A stretch of DNA of 64,000 nucleotides, from the NCBI GenBank assembly GCA_964499365.1, contig CAZCKU010000010.1, positions 112,658 to 176,657 of the forward strand. Direction: 5' to 3'. The translations under genes and the position numbers were made by a program. The notes beneath the pieces were generated by a model. It saw nothing but the letters and a program-made list of their open reading frames with translations, had not been told where the DNA came from and searched no databases. This stretch comes from PALSA-1316 sp964499365 (GTDB lineage: Bacteria; Nitrospirota; Thermodesulfovibrionia; Thermodesulfovibrionales; UBA6898). Positions 17,441 to 25,818 of this stretch are shown piece after piece. Every line of letters starts with the position of its first letter. Position 1 is the first letter of the stretch.

Positions 17441-18541
17441 ATGGCTTTAAGTATCGGAATCGTCGGGCTTCCCAATGTGGGCAAGTCGACACTGTTTAAT
17501 GCACTCACAAAAAATCAGAGCGCGGTCGCTGCCAATTATCCGTTCTGCACCATCGAACCGAACAAGGCGATTGTTGCGGTGCCTGACAGGAGACTGGACC
17601 TGTTATCGGACATTGTAAACCCCCAGAGGATTCAGAACGCGATCGTGGAGTTTACGGATATCGCGGGATTGGTGAAAGGGGCTTCAAAGGGCGAGGGGCT
17701 CGGCAACCAGTTCCTGTCCCACATTCGGGAGACCTCGGCCATTGTACATGTGGTGCGGTGTTTTGAGGACGACGGCATCGTGCACGTCGACGGCACGGTC
17801 GACCCGCTGCGCGATATCGAGGTGATCAACACCGAGCTTGTCCTCGCCGACATTCAGACGCTCGAAAACAGAATAGCCCGGCTCGACAAGCAGGCCAAAA
17901 CAGACAGGAAGCTCCAGCCGCTGCTGGAGCTTGCGAAGAGGCTCCTGGACCACCTCAATAGCGGGGCCCCGGCGATTCTCTTTGCTGATAAAGAATCCGA
18001 AGTCTTTGCCGAACTGACGAAGGAGACCAGGCTTATCTCCCTCAAGCCGGTCATCTATGCTGCGAACGTGGATGAGGCCGGCCTGGGTGACGATAATGCA
18101 CATGTCAGGGCTGTCCGCTCGTTTGCCGCTGAGCATAACGCCGAAGCCGTGAAGATCTGTGCGAAGATCGAAGAAGAGATGGCCGGGCTGAGCGATGGCG
18201 AACGGGTGGAGTTTCTGGAATCGCTCGGCCAGTCTGAAAGCGGGCTCGACCAGATCATCAACCACGGGTATCACGCCCTCGGCCTGATCAGTTATTTTAC
18301 TGCCGGGGTGAAAGAGGTGCGTGCCTGGACGATTGAGCGGGGGTGGAAGGCGCCAAAGGCTGCGTCCGTGATCCATGATGATTTCGAGCGGGGTTTTATC
18401 CGGGCCGAGGTCATGGCCTTCGAGGATTTTATCGAAGGCCGGGGCGAGGCCGGGGCGCGCACGGCCGGCAAGCTCCGTACGGAAGGCAAGGAATATGTGG
18501 TGAATAACGGAGATGTGATGCATTTTCTGTTCAACGTATAG
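17441..18541 (+). CDS. ychF: YchF/Ola1-family ribosome-associated ATPase, 366 aa
   Basis: A near-universal Obg-related P-loop protein. G1 is GLPNVGKS (9-16). G4 is NVDE in place of the GTP-specifying NKxD, as expected for the ATP-preferring YchF group. A coiled-coil insert and a C-terminal TGS-like domain (IHDDFERGFIRAEVM) follow, with full family length. GAGGAGAAGATC precedes the ATG, and TACTATAAAT about 60 bases upstream may be a -10 region. A short hairpin follows the stop. Confidence 0.95.
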   Translation: MALSIGIVGLPNVGKSTLFNALTKNQSAVAANYPFCTIEPNKAIVAVPDRRLDLLSDIVNPQRIQNAIVEFTDIAGLVKGASKGEGLGNQFLSHIRETSAIVHVVRCFEDDGIVHVDGTVDPLRDIEVINTELVLADIQTLENRIARLDKQAKTDRKLQPLLELAKRLLDHLNSGAPAILFADKESEVFAELTKETRLISLKPVIYAANVDEAGLGDDNAHVRAVRSFAAEHNAEAVKICAKIEEEMAGLSDGERVEFLESLGQSESGLDQIINHGYHALGLISYFTAGVKEVRAWTIERGWKAPKAASVIHDDFERGFIRAEVMAFEDFIEGRGEAGARTAGKLRTEGKEYVVNNGDVMHFLFNV

Positions 18542-18560
18542 CAGACCCTATGCGGGTCTG
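18542..18560 (+). terminator. short hairpin after ychF
   Basis: CAGACCC (18542-18548) pairs with GGGTCTG (18554-18560) around a 5-base loop immediately after the ychF stop. There is no T-run, so read-through into the next gene, 45 bases on, is possible. Confidence 0.4.
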
Positions 18561-18605
18561 TAATAACCAGGCAGGCAGCGCCTGCAATCCAGAGGGAGAA
18601 GATCA

Positions 18606-19427
18606 ATGAAAAGACAGGGTATGCTGGTAAGTCTCGTAGTGCTCGTTGTACTCATGGCAGGGACTGCGTTTGCGGCAGACAAGGAAAAGCTTCGGGTGGC
18701 CGGATCAGGAGGCATGATTCCCCTTGTTACCGAACTAGCCAAGGCCTATATGGCAGAAAAAAGTGATATTCTCGTTGCGGTGAGTCAGAACTCGATACAG
18801 TCTGCGGGAGGCATCATGGGCGCTTCCAAGGGAGAGCTGGAGATAGGCATGGCCAACAGGCCGCTGAAGGAGGAGGAGCAGTCCCTTGGGCTCGAAGTCA
18901 CCGAGATCGCCCGGGTGGGGGTCGTTGTCGGGGTGAACCGGAACCTTCCGATCAGAGAGATATCAAGCGAAACCCTCTGCAAGGTATACGAAGGCAAGAT
19001 AAAGAAATGGAGCGAACTTGGCGCTGGAGAGGGCGCGGTTGTGGCCCTGACAAAGTCTGAAAAAGATGCCACCAAGGAGACGATCAGAAAAAATGTGGCC
19101 TGTTTTAAGAATCTCAAGGAGGCCGATACCGTCCTTCTGGTTGCGACCTCACCGCAGACTGCCAAGACCCTCGCGAATTCGAAATCAATCGGGTTTACGG
19201 ACACGGTCGACGTGGATGCCTCCAATGGTGCGATCGTCGCTCTGAAGCTCGACGGCGTGGAGCCGAGCGTCGAAAATATACGGTCGGGAAAATACACAGT
19301 GGTCCAGGTCTACCGCCTCGTTACCAAAGGAAAGCCGTCCGGTGTGGTCAAGGGCTTTATCGATTTTGTGAAGGGGCCAAAAGGCAAAAAAATTATAGAG
19401 GCCAACAGCGCCATCCCGGTGAAGTAA
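18606..19427 (+). CDS. PstS-like periplasmic substrate-binding protein, 273 aa
   Basis: A cleavable signal peptide (residues 1-24, ending AFAA) precedes a two-lobed binding protein. Features of the phosphate-binding family are GSGGMIPLV near the start, SKGELEIGMANRPL and 'CKVYEGKIKKWSELG'. The oxyanion is probably phosphate, but no permease or ATPase of a Pst system lies nearby, so it may serve a distant transporter or a sensory role. GAGGGAGAAGATCA precedes the ATG. Confidence 0.82.
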   Translation: MKRQGMLVSLVVLVVLMAGTAFAADKEKLRVAGSGGMIPLVTELAKAYMAEKSDILVAVSQNSIQSAGGIMGASKGELEIGMANRPLKEEEQSLGLEVTEIARVGVVVGVNRNLPIREISSETLCKVYEGKIKKWSELGAGEGAVVALTKSEKDATKETIRKNVACFKNLKEADTVLLVATSPQTAKTLANSKSIGFTDTVDVDASNGAIVALKLDGVEPSVENIRSGKYTVVQVYRLVTKGKPSGVVKGFIDFVKGPKGKKIIEANSAIPVK

Positions 19428-19431
19428 ACGG

Positions 19432-19478
19432 GCAGCAGGATGCCCCTTGCCGCGCAGCGGCCGGGGGCATCCTGCTGC
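19432..19478 (+). terminator. strong hairpin after the binding-protein gene
   Basis: A 15-bp perfect stem (19432-19446 with 19464-19478) encloses a 17-base loop that can form a smaller hairpin. It starts five bases after the stop. No T-run follows. Confidence 0.6.
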
Positions 19479-19560
19479 GGCCGGTTTGCCCTGCCGCGTC
19501 TGCCTGAAAAAACAGCGGCCGGCTGAGCGGGAGCCTTCTGTTTTGTGCTATCGTAGAATA

Positions 19561-20064
19561 GTGGAACAGGCAGGCTGTATAAAGTCTTCTGACATTGCTC
19601 CCGACGCGGTGACCGAGATCGTCATCTGTGAGGGGGAGGCTGCAGCAAAGGCGCACCGGCAGCTCTTCACCCTTAACGAGACCAGCTATCGCATGGCCGA
19701 CGGCGACATCCTCCGGGCACTGTCCTCGTCGGTCACCGAAGACCTCACCAAACTGCATATTGCCGCCGGATGGGAACCGATGCTCCAGGTTGCACTCTGG
19801 ACCTCCCGCCGGCCGCTCTTGATCGATGTCCTGGGACTGCTGAAAAAAACCGGGGTCACCGAGACCGAACTGCTGCCCTTCAGAGGCGCTGACATCAATG
19901 ATATATTCCCCTGGCTCTACTACGGCAAGCGGTTTGAAACACTGCGGAAGATAGCCAACCGGGCCAAGACAAAGGCCGAGTCTGCCCTGGAGCGGAAGAA
20001 ACTTCTTGTCTACTGCCATCTCGTGGCCGAAGACACGGGGCAGATCGTCGCGAGCAGCCTTTGA
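19561..20064 (+). CDS. hypothetical protein, about 167 aa
   Basis: Not recognised. The product is soluble, mostly helical, and has no signal or membrane segment. The open frame begins upstream inside the hairpin at 19432-19478, which cannot be the start. GTG at 19561 is the first sensible start but has no Shine-Dalgarno site. TAGAAT 8 bases before it could be a -10 box of a near-leaderless message. Codon use is like that of the neighbours, which favours a real gene. Confidence 0.55.
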   Translation: MEQAGCIKSSDIAPDAVTEIVICEGEAAAKAHRQLFTLNETSYRMADGDILRALSSSVTEDLTKLHIAAGWEPMLQVALWTSRRPLLIDVLGLLKKTGVTETELLPFRGADINDIFPWLYYGKRFETLRKIANRAKTKAESALERKKLLVYCHLVAEDTGQIVASSL

Positions 20065-20075
20065 CGATGCTGAGC

Positions 20076-20091
20076 CATCCCGGTCGGGATG
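20076..20091 (+). terminator. small hairpin
   Basis: CATCCCG (20076-20082) and CGGGATG (20085-20091) form a tight stem 12 bases after the preceding stop. No T-run follows. Confidence 0.35.
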
Positions 20092-20142
20092 CCGCGGAAG
20101 CATAAACACCCGTTTATTGACGCAAACAGGACGGTAAAGGGC

Positions 20143-20171
20143 TTGAATATACTTCAGGTTCATGGTATTTT
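20143..20171 (+). promoter_or_regulatory. promoter of the REC-GGDEF gene
   Basis: TTGAAT at 20143-20148, a 17-base spacer and TATTTT at 20166-20171. The predicted start leaves a leader of about 15 bases that just contains the ribosome-binding site. Confidence 0.55.
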
Positions 20172-20194
20172 AGAGACGTTCCGGGAGGATGGTA

Positions 20195-21148
20195 TTGTCA
20201 AAAGCCAAGGTTTTATTAGTAGAAGATGATCCGATACAGGCGCGCGAAACTGAGGCGATCCTCAAGAATACCGGCTACGAGGTGTTCTGGGCCCAGGACG
20301 GCATCAACGCGATCAAGCTCGTCAAGTCCCTCAAGCCGGATATCATCCTTCTCGATCTGATCCTGCCGGGGCTGGACGGTTATGAAGTCTGCCGGTGGCT
20401 CAAGCTCGATGAGGCTGCCAAGGGCATACCGGTCATCATGCTGACGGTTAAAAAGGAGTTGTCCGATAAGATATCCGGTCTCCAGATTGGGGCGGATGAT
20501 TATCTTCCCAAGCCCTATAATGAGCTCGAATTGAATGCCCGGATCTATGCCTCGCTCCGGACGAAGGCCCTTCAGGATGAACTGCGGATGAAGAACAAGC
20601 AGATGGAAGAGCTCCTGGACAAGGTCAACTATATGGCGATCACCGATGCGCTGACCGGGTTATACAACCGCCGCAAGTTTCATGACACCCTCACGAGCGA
20701 GTTCGAAAGGGCCAAGCGGTACCGCACCCCCTTTTCCCTGATCATGATCGATATCGACCATTTCAAAAGGGTAAACGACAATTACGGCCATAATGCCGGG
20801 GACGCCGTGCTGAAGGTTGTCTCCTCGCTGATCCTGAAGAGCATCCGCGAGATAGATACCGCAAGCCGTTTCGGGGGCGAGGAGTTCATGGTTGTGCTGC
20901 CGAATACGGACATCAGCAATGCCAGAGTCGTTGCCGAACGCATGCTGGTCTCCATCGCCCGTCACCCGTTTCCGAATATTAACGAGGCGATTACCGTCAG
21001 CATCGGCATCGGCGGGATGCCGGACAGCAATATAAAGAATGAGGACCAGGTGATACGGTGTGCCGATATTGCTCTCTATCGTGCGAAGCAGTCGGGCAGA
21101 AACAGGGTTGAGGTGTCGACCGGTGAGGAATTGTCGGGGAACGCGTAA
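20195..21148 (+). CDS. response-regulator diguanylate cyclase (REC-GGDEF), 317 aa
   Basis: The receiver domain has D54 as phospho-acceptor (ILLDLILPG) and K~106 (PKPY). A helical linker (~123-147) leads to a GGDEF domain with an intact active site GGEEF (227-231) and an inhibitory I-site RxxD (R218-D221) five residues before it. It should make cyclic di-GMP when phosphorylated and be product-inhibited, like WspR/PleD-type enzymes. GGGAGG at 20183-20188 directly abuts an ATG but is correctly spaced for the TTG at 20195, so TTG is taken as the start. Confidence 0.92.
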   Translation: MSKAKVLLVEDDPIQARETEAILKNTGYEVFWAQDGINAIKLVKSLKPDIILLDLILPGLDGYEVCRWLKLDEAAKGIPVIMLTVKKELSDKISGLQIGADDYLPKPYNELELNARIYASLRTKALQDELRMKNKQMEELLDKVNYMAITDALTGLYNRRKFHDTLTSEFERAKRYRTPFSLIMIDIDHFKRVNDNYGHNAGDAVLKVVSSLILKSIREIDTASRFGGEEFMVVLPNTDISNARVVAERMLVSIARHPFPNINEAITVSIGIGGMPDSNIKNEDQVIRCADIALYRAKQSGRNRVEVSTGEELSGNA

Positions 21149-21165
21149 CCGGCTGCATTATTGAT

Positions 21166-21195
21166 AACAGGGGCGTTGCATGCAACGCCCCTGTT
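21166..21195. repeat. 30-base perfect palindrome
   Basis: Two 15-base arms (AACAGGGGCGTTGCA and its complement) meet with no spacer between the GGDEF gene and moeA. As RNA it would form a strong hairpin, but with no T-run after it. It ends 19 bases before the moeA start, so it could be a terminator for the first gene, an attenuator for the second, or a DNA-binding site. Confidence 0.7.
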
Positions 21196-21213
21196 GCGTT
21201 ATAAGGAGAGATA

Positions 21214-23166
21214 TTGAAAAAAGGCATTTATCTCGACAATACCCCGCTGGAGCAGGCCCTGCAGCTCTGGCAGGCACGTCTGGATGCCGAGGGGGTCCGG
21301 CCCCTTGAGGCAGAGGAGATCCCGGTGCGTGACTCTCTGTCAAGGGTCACGGCGGGACCGGTCTTTGCAAAAATCTCCTCGCCCTTTTATCATGCCTCTG
21401 CCATGGACGGGTATGCCGTCCGGTATGTCGATACCTTCGGGGCCTCGGAGGCCTCGCCCAAAAAGCTCGGGATTGGTACGGATGCGGTGTCCGTCGACAC
21501 CGGAGATCCGCTCCCTGACGGTTTTAATGCCGTGATCATGATCGAGGACGTTAACCTGATCAGGGGAACCGGCAATGCTGACGCGCACGCTATCGAGATT
21601 CTCAGGCCTGCAACGCCCTGGCAGCATGTCAGGGTCATCGGCGAAGACATCGTCAGCACCGAACTGATCCTGCCTGAAAATAACCGGATACGTGCGGTTG
21701 ATATGGGGGCGGTCATCGCGGGCGGCCATGTCAGTATCGCGGTCAGGAGAAGACCGGTCGTGGTGATCATCCCGACCGGCTCGGAGATCGTCGAACCCGG
21801 CACCGAGCTGAAAAAAGGCGATATCATCGAGTACAATTCGCGGATACTGGCAGCTCTGACCCAGGAATGGGGAGCCGTGGCAATACGGTATGCACCGGTG
21901 CCGGATGACCGTGAGCAGCTCCGGGAGGCGGTGCTGAGGGCCTGCAGTGAAGGGGACCTCGTCATCGTCAACGCGGGGTCGTCAGCCGGGACCGAGGATT
22001 ACACCGCGGCCGTGCTGTCTGAAATCGGTGAGGTCCTGCTGCACGGCATCAATATCAAGCCCGGCAAACCGGTCATCCTTGCCTGGGCCCGGAACAGGCC
22101 GGTCCTCGGTATTCCTGGCTATCCGGTGTCAGCCTATATCACCACCGGCCTTTTTGCGAAGCCTGTTATCTGCCGTCTTCAGGGGCTTGAGGCACCGCAG
22201 CCCGAGGTGATCAGGGCGAAGCTCTCCAGGCAGGTCGCTTCGTCTCTGGGGCAGGAAGAGTTTTTGAGGGTGAAGGTCGGCAGGGTCGGCGAGAACCTGA
22301 TCGCAACTCCGGTCAGCCGCGGCGCCGGGGTGCTGATGTCCCTGGTGCGGGCGGACGGTTTCGTACGGGTACCTGCCATGTCCGAGGGATACGGTGCCGG
22401 CACCGAGGTCTCGGTCGAGATGCTCAGGTCCGCGGGCGAGATCGAAAATACGATCGTCTGCATCGGCAGTCATGACAATGCCCTCGACCTCCTGGCGAAC
22501 ATCCTCAAGAAGAAATATCCGCGCTATTCCCTCTCCTCGGCCCATGTCGGTTCCATGGGCGGACTCGTCGCGATAAAGAAAGACGAGGCTCATATGGCCG
22601 GCACCCACATGCTCGACGAGGAGACCGGGGAATACAATATATCCTATCTGAAGAGGCTGCTCGGCGAGCGCAGGATGCTGCTGGTCAATCTCGTCTACCG
22701 TGAGCAGGGATTGATGGTCCCGAGGGGCAACCCGAAAAAAATCCTGGGTTTTCAGGACCTGGTCCGTGACGATGTTGTCTTCATCAACCGGCAGGGCGGG
22801 GCAGGCACCAGGCTGCTGACGGACAAGAATCTGAAGGACCTCGGCATTGATCCCGGCCGAATCAGCGGGTATGAGCGGGAGGAATATACCCATATGGGCG
22901 TTGCCTCTGCCGTGCTGACCGGGATCGCCGACACCGGCCTCGGCATACTGGCTTCCGCCCGTGCCCTCGGCCTCGACTTTATCCCGGTGGCACGGGAACG
23001 GTATGACCTGGCGATCCCGGAGGACTATGCCGCCATGCCGAAGATGCAGGCGCTGCTCGGGATCATCCGGGATGACCGGGAGTTCCGGGAGACGGTCGAA
23101 GCCCTCGGCGGGTATGATCTTTCAGACATGGGGAAGATCATGTATGAATCAAACCGGCAGTTATGA
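21214..23166 (+). CDS. moeA: molybdopterin molybdenumtransferase MoeA fused to a PBP-like domain, 650 aa
   Basis: Residues 1 to ~405 are MoeA. The domain has YHASAMDGYAV, the MPT-binding core (IPTGSEIVEPG; NAGSSAGTEDYT) and domain IV. The enzyme inserts molybdate or tungstate into adenylated molybdopterin. Residues ~415-650 form a second domain of the periplasmic-binding-protein fold (GSHDNALDLLA...; NRQGGAGTRLL; GIADTGLGI). This is a known fusion in archaea and anaerobic bacteria, thought to bind oxyanion ligand. It starts at TTG 21214 with AAGGAGAG 7 bases upstream. No other molybdopterin genes are adjacent. Confidence 0.92.
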   Translation: MKKGIYLDNTPLEQALQLWQARLDAEGVRPLEAEEIPVRDSLSRVTAGPVFAKISSPFYHASAMDGYAVRYVDTFGASEASPKKLGIGTDAVSVDTGDPLPDGFNAVIMIEDVNLIRGTGNADAHAIEILRPATPWQHVRVIGEDIVSTELILPENNRIRAVDMGAVIAGGHVSIAVRRRPVVVIIPTGSEIVEPGTELKKGDIIEYNSRILAALTQEWGAVAIRYAPVPDDREQLREAVLRACSEGDLVIVNAGSSAGTEDYTAAVLSEIGEVLLHGINIKPGKPVILAWARNRPVLGIPGYPVSAYITTGLFAKPVICRLQGLEAPQPEVIRAKLSRQVASSLGQEEFLRVKVGRVGENLIATPVSRGAGVLMSLVRADGFVRVPAMSEGYGAGTEVSVEMLRSAGEIENTIVCIGSHDNALDLLANILKKKYPRYSLSSAHVGSMGGLVAIKKDEAHMAGTHMLDEETGEYNISYLKRLLGERRMLLVNLVYREQGLMVPRGNPKKILGFQDLVRDDVVFINRQGGAGTRLLTDKNLKDLGIDPGRISGYEREEYTHMGVASAVLTGIADTGLGILASARALGLDFIPVARERYDLAIPEDYAAMPKMQALLGIIRDDREFRETVEALGGYDLSDMGKIMYESNRQL

Positions 23167-23181
23167 TGGCTCATTCAGAAC

Positions 23182-23276
23182 ATCTCCCCTTGCCCCTGCC
23201 TACCGGACAGGCAGGACTCTTTGCCAAAGAGGGGAATTATCCCTCCCTTTGGCAAAGGGAGGTTGGGAGGGATTTT
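23182..23276 (+). repeat. intergenic palindromic element, copy 1
   Basis: Two hairpin-forming halves are present. Half B (23182-23234) contains TACCGGACAGGCAGG and CTCTTTGCCAAAGAGGGG. Half A (23241-23276) contains CCTCCCTTTG, a central G and CAAAGGGAGG, ending GGGATTTT. The order is B-A on the plus strand. The same sequence occurs in reverse at 27212-27310 and, with halves swapped, at 30381-30501. It separates moeA from the ASKHA gene. Confidence 0.85.
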
Positions 23277-23304
23277 CCAATGCCTTCTTGTTCCGGATGA
23301 ACTT

Positions 23305-24807
23305 ATGAATATGAACCATCGTTCGCTTGCTTTCCTGCTAGGACTTAAACTCACCCCCCCGTCGTCCTCGGACAAGACCGCTGATGCAGACCGGCTTGCC
23401 GCAGCACTCAAGGAGCAGGGCTTTCAGCGGGTGGGGATTCCGCCTGATATCCTCAGGAGGCTTCCGGGGGAGTTGAGAAGAAAAGACTTCGAGATAGACC
23501 TGGTATTGGGCCTGCAGGGCGAAACGGTTTCCATAATCGATATTGGACGCACACGTGTCTTTGGCCTTGCCCTTGATATCGGCTCGACGAATATCGAGGC
23601 GTCTCTCTTCGATCTTTCGGCCGCAGACAGGATGGCCGGGCGGAAGATCGCGAACCCCCAGGTCCGCTACGGCAGTGATGTCCTGACCCGAGTCCAGGAG
23701 GCGATGATGGGCAGGTTCGATCTGCTGGCCGGAGCGCTGCGCGACGGCATCAACCGTTTGATCAGCGAAGTCTGCAGCCTCAACGGAGTTGCCCCCGACG
23801 AGATCGTTGCTGTTACCGTGGCCGGAAATACGATCATGACCCATTTCTTCCTCGGCCTCGACGTCAACAACATTCCCCTCAGCCCGTACATACCTGTTGT
23901 CAGCAGCGCTGTTTTTCTGAGAGGCGAAGAGGCGGGGCTCCAGATTAACCGGAACAGTGTTGTCTATGTCTTTCCGAACGCCGGCAGCTATGTCGGCGGG
24001 GACATCATCAGCGGGATCATCGCAGCAGGCATTGCTCAGGAGGAGTCCCCGGTGCTCTTTATCGACGTCGGCACGAATGTCGAGGTGACGCTCGGCTGCA
24101 GGGACTGGATTATGACCGGCGCCGGGGCTGCAGGACCGGCCCTTGAGGGCGGGGTCGCGGGTATCGGGAGGACGGCGGAGCCGGGGACGATCTATAAAGT
24201 GGGCATAGACCCCTCGACAGGGAATCTTGAAACAGAGGTGCTGGGAGGGGCCGAGCCGAAGGGCATATGCGGGTCGGGCTTGGTCGACCTTGTGGCAGCG
24301 CTGTATAATGCAGGCCTGGTCGATCAGACCGGCAGGTTTGCCGAAGGAGCCCCGGGTGTCGTTGAGCGTGACGGGGTCAGGGCCTTCACCGTCTACCGTG
24401 CCGGTGAGACTGAACTGCTGCTCACCGAGCCGGAGATAAGAAATTTCCTGGTCTCGAAGGCCGCCATGTTTTCCTTCCTGTATGTCTTTGTGCAGGCGGT
24501 CGGGCTGACGTTCAGCGCTATCAGGAAAATTTATGTTGCCGGGGCCCTGGGCTGCGGCATCGACCCTGAGAGTGCCATGAGCATTGGCATGCTGCCGGAC
24601 GTTCCGCGGGAGAGGTTCATCGCGCTCGGCAATTCCGCGCTGGCCGGGGCTGAAATGGTCCTGCTGAACACCGGGCTTCTTGCTGAAGTCGACCGTATCT
24701 CCCCAATGGTTACCTACCGTGAGATGAATGAAGACGCTGCCTTGATGCATATACTGCAGGGTGCGATGTTCATACCCCATACGGACCCGGAATTATTACG
24801 CGGATAA
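23305..24807 (+). CDS. ASKHA-domain protein related to corrinoid activation factors (DUF4445/RACo type), 500 aa
   Basis: An actin/Hsp70-like ATPase fold. Phosphate-binding motifs are LDIGSTNIEASLFD (~95-108) and FIDVGTNVEVT, with VAGNTIMTHFFLGL and the Gly-rich GAGAAGPALEGGVAG between and after. In RACo/RamA relatives this domain uses ATP to drive reductive activation of the cobalamin of corrinoid proteins. The N-terminal [2Fe-2S] ferredoxin domain of those proteins is absent: the first ~90 residues hold no cysteine cluster. The frame is open back into the repeat element, so ATG 23305 (or 23311) is chosen; ribosome binding looks weak. An electron donor or corrinoid partner is not encoded nearby. 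Confidence 0.8.
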   Translation: MNMNHRSLAFLLGLKLTPPSSSDKTADADRLAAALKEQGFQRVGIPPDILRRLPGELRRKDFEIDLVLGLQGETVSIIDIGRTRVFGLALDIGSTNIEASLFDLSAADRMAGRKIANPQVRYGSDVLTRVQEAMMGRFDLLAGALRDGINRLISEVCSLNGVAPDEIVAVTVAGNTIMTHFFLGLDVNNIPLSPYIPVVSSAVFLRGEEAGLQINRNSVVYVFPNAGSYVGGDIISGIIAAGIAQEESPVLFIDVGTNVEVTLGCRDWIMTGAGAAGPALEGGVAGIGRTAEPGTIYKVGIDPSTGNLETEVLGGAEPKGICGSGLVDLVAALYNAGLVDQTGRFAEGAPGVVERDGVRAFTVYRAGETELLLTEPEIRNFLVSKAAMFSFLYVFVQAVGLTFSAIRKIYVAGALGCGIDPESAMSIGMLPDVPRERFIALGNSALAGAEMVLLNTGLLAEVDRISPMVTYREMNEDAALMHILQGAMFIPHTDPELLRG

Positions 24808-24831
24808 TACTATTATGATTATGGAGGTGAG

Positions 24832-25818
24832 ATGATGATCGGAGTGATCCTGCTGAACCTGGGCGGTCCTGACTCGCTGCAGGCGGTCAGGCCTTTTCTG
24901 TATAACCTTTTTTCGGACCGGGAGATCATACGTCTCGGCCCGTCCTTCATGCAGAAGCCGCTTGCCTGGCTTATATCCTCGCTGCGTCATAAAAAAACAG
25001 AATCATACTACAGCCTGATAGGGAGCAAATCGCCGATACTCGATATCACGAAGGCACAGGCGGATGCGCTCGAGCAGCTCCTGAACCGCCCGGGCAGCGG
25101 CGGTGAAGGGAGACAGCATGAAGCGTACCGGGTCTTTGTCGGGATGCGCTACTGGCATCCCCTGATTGAGGAGGTCGTCCCTGAAATCTCTTCTGCAGGG
25201 ATAACAAAGGTTATTGCGATTGGACTGTATCCCCACTATTCGGTTGCCACGACCGGATCTTCTCTCTCCAGCCTGCAGAAGGCAGTTGCCGGCCTGCCGG
25301 TCGAGGTGTTTCCGGTAAAGGCCTGGTATGACCATCCTCTCTATATTGACGCGCTGGTTGCGAAGATCAGGAGCGGACTTGAATCCTTTTCCGGCGGCGA
25401 TGAGGTGCATGTCCTGTTCAGTGCCCACAGCCTGCCCAAAAAGTTCATCGAGGACGGCGACCCCTATGTGGACCATATCCAGGGGACGATCAGGGCGGTC
25501 TCCCGGAAGATGGCGCTCAGGCATCACCTGTCGTATCAGTCAAAGAGCGGGCCGGTGGCGTGGCTCGAACCTTCGACAGAGGAGATGATTGAAAGGCTTG
25601 CCAAAGAGGGAGTCCGCAGGCTGCTGGTTGTTCCGGTCAGCTTTGTCTCCGATCATATAGAAACACTTTATGAAATTGATATACTATATAGGCACATGGC
25701 AGAAGAACACGGCATACAGCTCCGAAGGATAGAATCTCTGAATGTGGCACCCCTCTTCATCGAGGCGCTGGCGGATATCGCGCTGAAGGCGACCGGGGAG
25801 GCAGGATGGACCGCATAG
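24832..25818 (+). CDS. hemH: ferrochelatase, 328 aa
   Basis: Inserts Fe2+ into protoporphyrin IX (or coproporphyrin III). Family landmarks are LLNLGGPDS at the N-terminus, GLYPHYSVATTGSS (~131-144), catalytic H199 in FSAHSLP, and the C-terminal PVSFVSDHIETLYEID with its conserved Asp/Glu. GGAGGTGAG precedes the ATG at 24832; a second ATG follows at once. The next gene overlaps its end by 13 bases, so HemH and HemY are made together. Confidence 0.95.
   Translation: MMIGVILLNLGGPDSLQAVRPFLYNLFSDREIIRLGPSFMQKPLAWLISSLRHKKTESYYSLIGSKSPILDITKAQADALEQLLNRPGSGGEGRQHEAYRVFVGMRYWHPLIEEVVPEISSAGITKVIAIGLYPHYSVATTGSSLSSLQKAVAGLPVEVFPVKAWYDHPLYIDALVAKIRSGLESFSGGDEVHVLFSAHSLPKKFIEDGDPYVDHIQGTIRAVSRKMALRHHLSYQSKSGPVAWLEPSTEEMIERLAKEGVRRLLVVPVSFVSDHIETLYEIDILYRHMAEEHGIQLRRIESLNVAPLFIEALADIALKATGEAGWTA

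Noticed and set aside
18606..19427. Assignment as a phosphate-uptake operon
   Set aside because: Only the binding protein is present; no pstC, pstA, pstB or phoU lies nearby.
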